Assembly (NCBI GenBank): GCA_034638255.1 | Contig: JAWPGT010000115.1 | Location: 1-58,933 of the forward strand | Direction: 5' to 3' | DNA from: Coprinus comatus | Lineage: Eukaryota; Basidiomycota; Agaricomycetes; Agaricales; Agaricaceae | DNA: 58,933 nucleotides | Part shown: positions 10,469 to 21,161 of the stretch, piece by piece | Layout: each line of letters starts with the position of its first letter | Position numbering within the stretch: position 1 is the stretch's first letter | Notes under the pieces: model-generated | Databases searched by the model: none | Told to the model about the DNA's origin: nothing | The model's input: only the letters and a program-made list of their open reading frames with translations | Translations under genes and position numbers: made by a program

Positions 10469-11696
10469 ATGCCAAACCCAAATGTCAAAGGACCTCTTAC
10501 CCAACCGAGTTCGAGTTCGCGTTCGTCTAGTCCTCAAGATTTGGGGCAACGCCCAGCGTTTGACAGTAATAAATACGTCATCGCGTGAGTCAAATTCGCC
10601 ATCAAACTCACCATTATTCAAACGTTGCTTGCTCTCATTAGTCTACTTGGCCCTTCTGGAGCAGGAAAGAGCTCTGTAAATATCACCCATTCTATCTCCA
10701 ACAATGTTTGACCTCCGAATTGCAGTTTATCGCACATGCCACTGGCCAAGACGTCGAGATAGGCCATCTTCTTAGTCCTTGTACACAAGAGATCAAAACC
10801 TACGATGTTCCTGTGGACGATGGAAAGTCGGTCATGTTCGTAGATACACCAGGTTATGATCTAGCAGACAAGAATCCCAATCGTGTTCTAAACATGCTTC
10901 AAGAGTGGCTGAAGAAACAAAATACAGGGTACGTTCAGACGTCCATCATTCCTTCCGTGATGATCTTATCATCATTTATTAGGAATGTCAAACACAATTT
11001 AAATGCCATCCTATTCTTTCACCGCATTACTGACAACCGTATGCCAAAGGCAACTCAATCACATATCAAGAAATTCGAGAAGCTTGTTGGTGGAAAAGTT
11101 GGAGCTCCTCGGAAAATACTTCTGGTTACGACGATGTGGAGTGATATAAATGAGAAGGAGATGGGAGATTTACGTGAACACCAATTACGAAGCGTCTTTT
11201 GGAAAAGCATGATACAAGGGGGATCCAACGTTTATCGTTTCGACAGATCACGTACCTCTGCCTGGGATATATTACAGCCTCTCCTTGGTGTTAACAGTCC
11301 CACTCAGACACAAATACCGTTACCATCTGGTGAAGAAAACAATCTAGTAGAGGTGGACGAGGAACAAGAGCATGAATTGGATGGTGAACAAGCATTGGCT
11401 GCGATGGAGCAAATATTCAAGGATCAACAACGACTTCTGGAGAAGCTGCAAGTGATTGTCAAAGAACAATCAGAGAAGAACGACCATTCTCTTGATCGGA
11501 AGTTAAAGGACGTCGTGGCAGAAGAGAAGAAGATTTCTGGAAACTTGGGATCGCTGCTTTCTAGCCTCAAACGTCAGAGACGCCTCAGGTATGTAAGTCT
11601 CAGACGGCATGGAATATGATTTTGACGCAATGTTCTTTTTTCGTTAGGTTTTTCTTTAAAAGTGGAGGCGGACATGAAGGTAGTAGCCATAGTTAA
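10469..11696 (+). CDS. AIG1-like P-loop GTPase (G-domain protein) with C-terminal coiled coil
   Basis: Five exons are read with constant frame: 10469-10584, 10642-10675, 10726-10928, 10983-11588 and 11648-11696 (335 aa). The 34-base second exon encodes the P-loop GPSGAGKSS (G1). Exon 3 carries FVDTPGYD (G3). Exon 4 carries LLVTTMWSD where the G4 base-specificity motif should be, rather than a classical NKxD. Residues from about 225 on are charged and heptad-like (MEQIFKDQQRLLEKLQ), then a short Gly/Ser/His tail follows. This matches uncharacterised AIG1/GIMAP-like G-domain families expanded in Agaricomycetes. It probably binds GTP and may oligomerise; its role is unknown. It appears intact and is related to the tandem G-domain gene at 40.9 kb. 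Confidence 0.8.
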
Positions 11697-13060
11697 TAGC
11701 TTTAAAGAGGTAGGGTGTACGAGTATGCCTTTGGTGTTGACTTTGTAATCGATACTGTAACGCATTATGACTGTTTGATATTTGAACAGTATGTAGATTA
11801 TTATGAAATACTTGCTAGCTTATATATCATAAAATCAATGTATAACCGCTATAAATTGAGTGGTTTGTGGTACTTTGAACCGATTGGTAAAGTTGAAAAC
11901 CGAGACTAGTTTCAGTGCTCTGTGAAGCAGTCCATGTGTTTTAAGTATTCAACGTTAATGAAACTCCTGATGATCCGGTTCGTTAGTCACAGACTCCTGG
12001 TCTGCCCATAATAGATTTGAAATCTCTTCCGTACTGCCGCGGTCGTCATTGACTTCTGGATTTCATATTTATATATACATAGTATGTCCTCGAATGAGCT
12101 CTAAACTCAGTCGTGACACATCATGTACTAAAATCAGGCCCTCACGTTGCAAGATCTCTATCAATACCTGTACAACGGGTTTACCATTTCCTTGCCAGTG
12201 AGACAGTGAGAGAATGTGGCAGTGAGCTAGTGATACTGCTTTACGGGTGAGTAGAAGTGGCCAAAAAAGGCCCTCATCGTACCCGACCATTACCATTCAA
12301 ATGGATCGGTCTGATATTACGAAGTCTCGTGCAGATATTAGATGAATTCAGAAAGATAGTAAGTACCCTCCTGGCTGCCCAGTTACGCTATTTTTATGAC
12401 CGCTCTCACGCTGGAGTATATATCCCGATGAGTCGTATATTCTTAGAGTGATTGTTACGTGCTCTGTCCGATGACACATTCGGAAGTGCTATATTTACAT
12501 TTACCATGCCTTGCGAAGGCTTAAGTTCATTCATGTTTTATGACGGTACCCTTCCTCAATGCTGCGGCTTCCGATTCTCGTATATGATCGGGTTCGGATG
12601 AAAAACCCACTAGTGCCTTGTGTGCATCTATGTATGCAATTGATAGCAAGTATATGGAAGTCTCGGCCTGTGCCATCACAACTCTCATATTTTGATGCAA
12701 AGAAATAGAAAATGTTCTGTCAAACCGTGATGCCCTTGTTTTTTATAGTCTCTTTGTATCCGTGTTTTGCTGACCGCGACGACGATAACTGCGCCCAAAG
12801 CTTACAATGTTATTCTTGTCATCGGAGGGGATTTATCAGGATACTGTCGCATTGATAATCGAGGCTGTGGTTTCAAGTTTTATGGTATATAAGCCCTAAA
12901 AATTGTTCGGGAAACCTCAGAGAGCAGGCCTCCTCAAAACAACTCCCTATTACTATTAACCGCAGGCTCGGTTTATCCACTTACACAACTCACTTCACTT
13001 ACAATTTACGACACCTCTACCACTATTCTATTCTTTTCTACTACCGAAACTCTCACGAAT
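11697..13060. other. Intergenic region with downstream promoter
   Basis: No gene is recognised; frames at 12069-12296 (-) and 12257-12451 (+) lack domains and splice support. A TATA-like GGTATATAAGCCC at about 12882 lies roughly 175 bases before the next start codon and is followed by a pyrimidine-rich leader. Confidence 0.4.
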
Positions 13061-14640
13061 ATGATTACGACGGACAATAACTCTAACTCTAATGTATAGT
13101 TATTCTTCTTCTACCCCTTCTCGGTTTTTACTGATAGTTGCTCAAGGCTTATTTCAAGTTCCTTCTTCTATCATTTTCAATTTGGGCTCTACCTTCTGTA
13201 TCTGCACTACCTTACCCAGGAGTTACATCTCATAGTCAGAACATGACGTATAATGAGGACTCTGGACGTATGTCCTACCGAGATGTGTCTGATGGCATAA
13301 ATTACTACCGTCGCGAGAGTACGAAATGTTCCAGCTTGAGCGTCGATCAAGCTAAGAAGAGTAAGTTCATAATGCATAAATTATCTCAAACACCCTTCCT
13401 ATATGATTCCTTGTTTTCCAGTGCCGGGATGGGCTAAATTGGAACAGTATGCTAAAGATACGTGGGGTGATGGCGGTTGGAATATCGTCACAAACCCGCC
13501 AGAGGTATGTTCATTAATAATACAAAATCACGTATACTGTTTTCTAGTTTTAACTCACCATTGTCTTCAGTATACGGATCGTTGGGCTGATTCTTGTGTC
13601 GACGACGCTCCTGTCAAAATTGAACCTATAGGTCAGTGTTACTATCACTAACCTATTTCACATACCAGTTACTTATTTGCAAATAAATAAAGGAAAACCA
13701 ACATGCAATACTCGCAGTGTTGGATTAGATTCGACCTCTGATGGAACTCAAGGTACTAACTCAGTCAAAGTGACAACTGGACAGTCTACGTCTGGAAGTT
13801 GGACCATAACACGTCAGTCATATATGCTATACTAATTTCTATCTGTTTGCACTGACATTTTTTTTAAATCGGCAGGTGAATCCGAATTTGGTGTTGACGC
13901 AACAGTTGAAGTCGGATTTTCAATTCCAGATATTTTCGAGGCGAGCGCTAGCGTAACGACTTCTGCTCACTTCAAGAATTCTCGATCAGACACGTTAGTT
14001 CTTTCTCCACTACATTATGTAGTACATTTACTCAATTGCAGATAATGTAGGTTTACGACTACTACAAGCAGTATGACCGAGAGTACCGTCATAAGAGACG
14101 CTATTGATGGCCAAGAGTGCAGTGTTGAGGTAAGAAGTCTATGGTTTCATCCATAAATTATTGTTAGCTGATCAAACGTTTCTGTTGCATAGCTTGAAGT
14201 CAAGTCGTGTGAACAAAAGGGGAATGGTAAGATTCGGGTTGTAGGACGCGGATTTGTCTGGTTTAATTATGAAGACAAGGTATCATCATATCATACTTGT
14301 GAAGCTCGAATTCACTCATCACAATAATATCCAGCGTGCTCCAAAGAACGGTGACCCGGAAGATAAACATTTCAAATGTACATTTTTCTCGTCTTGCCTC
14401 ATTGCTAACAGCTAATCGATTGTTTCTATTCCAGATGCGGCGAAGATTGAAGACGTCCTAAGTCTTGATGAACGTACAAGTTGGATGGAATTCGAAGGCT
14501 CTGTTAGTGGTGAATCAAAGGGGAAGGCGACTTCGTCATGCAAGAAACCCGGTCAGAAGAAGGTCGTGAAGAAACCCATTGAAAAGAAACCTGGTGAAAA
14601 GAAGCCTGATGAAAAGAACCCGCTGAAAAGAAACCGCTGA
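13061..14640 (+). CDS. Secreted protein with Ser/Thr-rich strands and Lys/Pro tail; frame broken near the end
   Basis: ATG at 13061 opens an 11-codon exon. A 44-base intron follows, then an exon encoding a hydrophobic segment (FKFLLLSFSIWALPSVSA) that reads as a signal sequence or anchor. About nine short exons follow, each flanked by GT-AG introns. They encode a Cys-containing region and then alternating Ser/Thr-rich segments (13800-14110) whose pattern recalls the membrane-insertion strands of aerolysin-type beta pore-forming proteins; that resemblance is weak and from pattern only. The last exon is Lys/Pro/Glu-rich with repeated EKKP-type units. The frame closes at 14638-14640, but another frame of the same repeat stays open to 14812. 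The tail therefore appears to have lost single bases in its repeats. Function is not established. Confidence 0.6.
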
Positions 14641-14812
14641 AAAGAAACCCGCTGAAAAGAAACCTGGAGACAAAAACCCTCCTTCAAAGCCAGCGCCAGC
14701 CAAACCAACCAAGAAGCCTGAGCCAAAGCCCAAGAAGCCTGCTCCAAAGCCAACAGAGAAGAAGCCTCCTGCTCCGAAAAATCCCGCCAAGAGACCAACC
14801 AAGAAGCAGTGA

Positions 14813-15829
14813 AGAAGGTGGTAGGTCATGAAGGGTTGTACATCAGAAAGTGTGTAGGCGAAGTTGTATAGGGATGTGAGATTGTGTTGTAATATATAAT
14901 ACGATTAATTAATTTACGCTGTGTCAGAGTTGAACGTGTAACTGCGAATCTTGCTGCTTAGATGTCCCAAAATGAGCAGAATCTATGGGCATCAAATGGC
15001 ATTCTCAAAAGACAACCACAATTAAGATTGTGATTGAATACTAGTAAACGGATATAGCCTTATGTAGCAAGGAAACGAATCAAAAAATGAAAGGAAAAAC
15101 AGAAAAGAAAACGAAGTCCGATACAGACAGTGCATGAGCAGAAGAATGTAAATCCATGTACATCAAGTGACAGTTTCGACGATGGTGGAAACCTGGCTCA
15201 AACGATTAGCGAATCTAACGTCACGATGCTAACCCTCCTTCCCCACTCTATACAGAGATGAAACGCTCCACAAAAATGAACTGAAGTGTCTTTTGGAAGA
15301 GAAAACAATTTTGAAATTCAAGGAAATGCCCCGGTCTCTACGTAGTCGTTTAGTATCGCTGATTGTTTTAGCAAAAGCAAGAGAAATTATTTTGCTGCAA
15401 GGTATCATTATTATTCATAAATCAAAACGAGTCCGGGAGTTTACTGTACTTGGTTTATAATCAGAATCCATTAATCGACTCTCAAAATGCCCATTGCTGA
15501 GAGAGGCTTGTAACGTAGGCACACAGTGCTCCCGGGCTCCACGTAGATCGCGTATGACTCATTGTTTTAGTGAAAATAAGAAAATTAAAACAAATGCAAA
15601 ACAAATATAGATTGGATGTTGAGGCAATAACCAGGCCGGTATACTGCAAGTTACTCTGAAGAACTTGCACCACTTTGTACTTATTTATTTAAAACCTACT
15701 AGTAGAGAATGTTGTTTACCCGAGAAGACAGGATGAAAGCATGAAACAGGGGCAGTTTAATCTGAATCAGACGATATTTTATTTATAATTTCCGATATAC
15801 AGGAACATTGTTTATAAGCACAATGACAT
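14813..15829. other. Intergenic region
   Basis: I see no gene. Two loosely similar blocks at about 15320-15400 and 15485-15600, sharing ATTGTTTTAG and nearby CTACGTAG, suggest an old local duplication. Confidence 0.35.
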
Positions 15830-16596
15830 TTAGAGCTTGCTGCTTTGAACAGCCTCGACATAGCGCTTCTCAGCCTCCTCAAAGTTAATGACAGACCATA
15901 TGGCGTTAAGGTACTATATGGAAATAAGCATGTAAGTGTCACAAAGTGGAAAGAGACGTACATCAGCCTTGACGTTGAGGTACTGGAGGTAGAAGGCATG
16001 TTCCCAGACATCAACACCAATGACGGGGACGAGATGAAGGAGAGGGATCCTGGTTGGGAGTGGTAGCGATCTCAAGACGCTTGGTCTGGGGATTAACGCC
16101 CTACGAACAAAGTTTATTTTTATTCTGAGAACACGGACAAACAATGACGTACGAGCCAGCCCCAGCCAGAGCCTTGGATGGCAGCAGTGGTGGCGTTGAA
16201 TTGCTTCTTGAGGGCGTCGAGGCTTCCGAAAGCGTGGAGAATGGCCTCTTTGAGAGGGCCATCAGCAAGAGAACCTCCGTTACCCTTGCCTTCGCTTGCA
16301 GCAGGAGCAAGGTTCTTCCAGAAGAGAGAGTGGTTAATGTGACCTTATCTAGCATCCGTAATCCGTTAATCTAATCAGTTGTCATATCACTCACCTCCAC
16401 CGTTGAACTTGAGAGCAGCCTGGAGGGCAATCCTCTCCTTGGGGGTGCTAGCCTTGGCGTAGGCCTGTTCAGCAGCGTTGAGAGCGTTCACATAGGTCTG
16501 ATGGTGTTTCTTGTGGTGAAGCTCCATGATCTGGCGAGAGATAAAGGGCTCGAGAGCATCGTAGGCGTATGGGAGGTCGGGGAGTACGTTGGCCAT
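15830..16596 (-). CDS. Superoxide dismutase, Mn/Fe type
   Basis: The ATG at 16596 begins [20 protein letters not shown], the N-terminal hairpin of Mn/Fe superoxide dismutase; [15 protein letters not shown] follows. Later exons give [28 protein letters not shown] and [11 protein letters not shown], and the protein ends [11 protein letters not shown]. The four metal ligands (two helical His, then Asp and His of DVWEH) are all visible. It converts superoxide to oxygen and hydrogen peroxide. The protein starts directly at the mature domain with no presequence ahead of PDLPY, so a cytosolic or peroxisomal form rather than the mitochondrial SOD2 is more likely. Introns interrupt at about 16340-16394, 16100-16155 and 15912-15965. 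Confidence 0.93.
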
Positions 16597-19499
16597 GGTT
16601 GTGTGAACGGATGAGAAGCAGTTAGGGGCATATATATCTTATCGATTTCCACTCACAATCACGTGCACAACACCATTGGTAAGTCCAGCGAACGTTCGAG
16701 AATCAGTCGAGAATTCCATTTTGCTGACACAATATTCCTACTTGAAGAACCATTATTCGTCATACTGTTTATTCTTCTCAATGCACTTGATTATACGAAT
16801 GATTAAATTAATGAGCACATTCAATATATACTGTTTGACCCTGTATCTATACTTAGAAACAGGGTCAGTTTTGAGAACATCTGATCCTTCGATACTAAAC
16901 TACTTCATACAGATAAAACCACAGTAAGAGCAAAATCCGATCTCTTTGAAAGGTCCGGTGACATCTCAATTCTCAAATCGAGCCATCAATCTTTTTCTTT
17001 ACTCGTCGATGACAAGTACAAGAGAACTAAGCATGGCAAGGAGAAATCATCTAATATTGGCCACATGCTATGACTTCTGGATACCTGTCAACAAACCAAC
17101 AAAGAAAAATCATGGTTTAATTGTTCTATCATCCTCTGAAATGTGATTAAATTTATGCGCGGTGCACGCTCTGGCCACGAATAGATCATTATCATTATCA
17201 TACAAAACAATGATAAAGAAATTTAAAGACTAAACTGATGTCATCTCCTCTTCTTTCTTAGTAAAAACGTTTCGCCACGAATTGACAATAGTAATACCAG
17301 AATAGTGCTTTACTAATTCATACACACGCTATACTTCGAATGAAATGTTCTCTTTTAGTGTCACTGTTTCTTGGAATAGAAAATATGTTGCCAGAAGATT
17401 CATACTTCCAATACATGCCCAGACTGGAAATCAATTAGATTTGAGAGAGAACGGTAGAGGTTCTGAAACTATAAAACATCGTGTCATTGTCTTCAAAGAT
17501 ACTCATTCTCTCTTCAAACACAGACTCCAATGCCTAGCCATCCCTCTTCGATTACGACATTAACCCTCAGTTATCACAGCTTCAACATAAGACAGCAAAG
17601 GAAAAGACTCTTATGATGTATCACGTATGTGTTCAAAACTCTAGTCGGATAGGATTACGATTACTCACTACATACAAACATTTATAGGCACTCATCACCT
17701 TCGGGAACGCGATGGACTGGAAGGAGTTTGAACCTTAACCACTCCACTCACTGGTTCCAGAGTAGTCTTGACTCCGGTGTCACTGGTTACTAGTTGGTAC
17801 TTATTGATACCGGGTAAGTTCAATCGTGTACTTGTAACCGAATTTCTTATATTTGAAGAATTGTTTGTATGGACTTTAGAATCATAGCTACGATTCTATA
17901 CCGCATGGTGATTTCAAATGGCATTTTCAATGTGAAGATACATTGGTTCAACACTACATCTGTTTCCTGAGCATTCAATGTTGGAATCCGAGTCACCGGA
18001 CACGGAATTCTTGGTTAATTATCAAATCCTTTCATGTCCAATTTAGGACACCCGACACGGACACGCTTTATGATCCCTTTTATTTTGCTAGACCTACATT
18101 CTACTAGACATTTATTTAGTATAAATACTGTAGATACTTGACAGTAGATACTCTACTCGTTTGCCCCAATCCCATTTCTTCTCTCTTACATCGTCTTATT
18201 CTAACATTCAACTGCTCTTTTCTAGTTCTATTCTACCTTTCATACCCATATGTTCCCCAAATCTTCAAACCCTTTGGAAAATAGCAAGTGTACCTATTTC
18301 ATATTGTAGATAACAAAAAATTAGTATAAATATTACACACAAGTTCAATTGATATTGATATTGAACTTTGCTTCAAAGTCTTTTTTCACATCTCAGCTCT
18401 CGATTCTTGAATATTTGTTTACGATCCCTCAACATATAAATTGTATCATTAAATGACACCACACGTTTATCACACTCGTATTATCCCTCTGAAATGAATC
18501 TATATTTTTCCAAATTTAAATTACACATTTACCTACAGAAAACCCATCTCCAAGTCCGTAACCACTCGTCTTGCATCCTGAACCAACCCGCATTTTCTCT
18601 CTCTTCAATAGTGCTTCGATGAGGTGTGGTGGAGAGAAGACTCTCATTAATTCAATCTGGTATAAGGTACAGTTAGTAAGTGGCATTGTGGAGGAAATCA
18701 AACGGACCGTTTGCGTACGTACTACTAGTAATTCTGACACATTACCCTAACCCGAACTCTACATTGTGATAACTTTGAGCTCCTTCACTATGCTAATAGA
18801 CTAAGAAACCCCGGGAGTGAAGAGAAAACAGAAGTTTTTCAACAACTTGATGTGTATAATGACTTTACCAAGGTGTAAACATGTTACACGCTGACGCCAC
18901 TAGCGGCCGATGCTTCATTGCATGACTGTACATAAGATGGAGATGCCCGTTCCCCAATGTTCCTTCCTCTTAGTATTAGTACTGTTTAATAGACCAGATC
19001 TCGTGGCTGTTTACTCCTCATTCCCTTGTAAGCACGTTCATCATTAATGTTCTCGTTTCGTGTTGCCCTCCGGGATTCCACAAGGCAAGTTTCCGACTGA
19101 TCCCCTAGTTAATGCTAGGTCGGCGTTTACATTTAAAGCCATGATGTATACAGCATGGACAGTTGCAATTTCCGGCATTAACCTACGTTCATTCACTTGT
19201 CGTAAGTTGAAAGTTGGTCAGCACCTGGTTCAAATTGCACTTTTCAGGCGCCATAGAACACCGCCTCCGTCAAGTTCTCACTTTCACCACCATCTATCCT
19301 TAGTTGCCAGTATGAAATCTACGTATGTTTCCGACTCGTCTTCTCGGACCATGCTGAAATACCTCATACTAGTTGTTACATTGACGCTCTGCCAAGCAAC
19401 ATACTAGAAAAAATATTCCTTATAGCCTTCGTTCCATCTATTACCCAATGGTCGCAATGCAAAGGGAGAAGTGAGAACACGTTGTGTCGTGACCGAAGT
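16597..19499. other. Long intergenic region with dispersed repeat pieces
   Basis: No gene is recognised across about 2.9 kb. Frames at 16676-17146, 17345-17563, 18516-18740 and 19060-19407 lack domains. A block at 17945-18225 shares two segments with 28700-28749: GGTTCAACAC...CCTGAGCATTCAA and CATTCAACTGCTCTTTT. In this region they lie about 220 bases apart; at 28.7 kb they are fused. Confidence 0.4.
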
Positions 19500-19500
19500 A

Positions 19501-20714
19501 CATACTGTCTAGTATGTCAAGGATGGAATGACATGATATGTCGCCTTCCGCGATTATAGTCGGATATAGTCGTCTCTAACGAGGCGCAGCTCAACGACCC
19601 GAACCCCTCGGCGAGTTATCTGGCTACCTGGTTCAATAGGGCCGCCGATGCTCCCCTCGGTATCATTCTTGACCTCAACAACAACAAACCACAATCCAAA
19701 GTATACAATACGTGTTTATTCCAACTCATAGAAGCCAACATTTCCCGCATTCGGAGTTTATCCATCTACATGATAAATGGATATTGAGGACTGTCATCAT
19801 TATCATTTCACGCGGCGTCTCAACTGGAACACTTGGAGGTCAATATCAATTGGGCGTACTTAGATACGTGTGAGGTGGCCACCAAGAACCTTGCTCTCGG
19901 ATTGGCAGCTGCACCGAAATTGACCGATTTCAACATCACACCTTGTAATGACACGGTGGCGCTCAACCTCCTGGACTCTGGGTTCGCTTTCGAACAGCTC
20001 GTCAATATAAACCTGCATGCTCAAAATCTATCTTTGAAGAATTTCTTGCAGATCATGCAGCGTTTCGCTCAGGCTGAAGAAGTGGCCTTCCATGTAGGGT
20101 TTTTATCAGGTGATATCACTAATAGCAACAACAACATCACAAACGTCCATGACTACCACATTCATCTTCCCAATCTACGACATCTTCATCTTTCTCTCTT
20201 AACATCGGACTATCAAGTTCTCAAGGCTTTCAATTTGCCTAATATACAGACTTTGGCTATATCAAGCCATCAATCTGACTCTAATATACCGCATCAATGC
20301 CCCTCTATTGCAATCTCCAACCTTATTTCACGTTCCAAACATTCTTTGCAGTACGTACATGTTACACACCATGGTCGGAAATTCCTCTTGTCCCTCTTAC
20401 ACAATCCGGACCTCGTCACAATACCAATTGTAGAGATACACGCTTCCTTCCCCTACAAAAATATCGAAGAAGTTTATGATGTAATATTAGATGCTTGTCC
20501 GATTTATGCAGACTGCAAAAAATTGACTGTATCAAAGGTTTTGGGGAAAGCGTCAAATACAAACATTGGATGGGTAGATGAAGAAGCGGAGGCGAAGATT
20601 GATCACAAGGCTATTTGGAGGTTTTTCATCAAACCTCACATGACATTGAACTGGAGACCAGCTAGCTTGAACATATGGGATATTGCAATGTCGTTACCCA
20701 CACGTAGACTGTAG
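19501..20714 (+). pseudogene. F-box/LRR-type protein pseudogene
   Basis: One reading frame from about 19501 to 20714 encodes a basidiomycete F-box-family protein body. It contains GWNDMICRLPRL, the stretch that follows the F-box and should read LW; WFNRAADAPLGIILDLN; and then about 300 residues of leucine-rich segments (LPNLRHLHLSLL, FNLPNIQTLAIS). The frame is broken by TAG at 19557-19559, exactly where the conserved Trp codon is expected, and by TGA at 19785-19787. The F-box itself is not found upstream. The downstream part (19833-20714) stays open for 293 codons, so the damage is recent. F-box proteins usually recruit substrates to SCF ubiquitin ligases. Confidence 0.6.
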
Positions 20715-21161
20715 CTACTGTCTGAGGTCTCCTCGTTCGATATAATCTCTCTCTGAAGCAATCCACTATATGAGGTAGAGCTAGAGGAGTTGTATCAAGG
20801 TAGTCGTGCATGTGTTGATTACCTTTTTGTGTAATGTTTGAAACATACCATGACACATCAGTTGACGTTCGGTGGCTTCCAGTGTATTGTAAAGCTCCTC
20901 GCCGGTTGACTGGTATATTTGGGTCATCAGTGCACATCCAGTTCAGATATAAATTATTCTTGTGTATATTAATAATAAAACCAACTATGCTACTACATAT
21001 ACGACACAAATTAAATGCTTCTACAGTAATGTCCGAGGTAATTAAGATAAAGAAAGAAATAACAATAACAGTCCATGTAGTCAAACATTTACACGAGTGA
21101 ATCAAGCGCGACTTTCATATTCTTAACTTCAAAAGCTATCAAAAAATCATATAAACCACAT
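20715..21161. other. Intergenic region
   Basis: No coding signal is recognised on either strand. The AT content rises between 20940 and 21080. Confidence 0.35.

Noticed and set aside
10708..10725. In-frame start MTSELQ at 10708 for the G-domain protein
   Set aside because: These bases are the end of an intron; using the exons at 10469 and 10642 adds the essential P-loop.
14536..14829. Minus-strand Gly/Phe-rich frame over the Lys/Pro tail
   Set aside because: Antisense shadow of a repetitive plus-strand exon; the Gly/Phe pattern is the complement of Lys/Pro codons.
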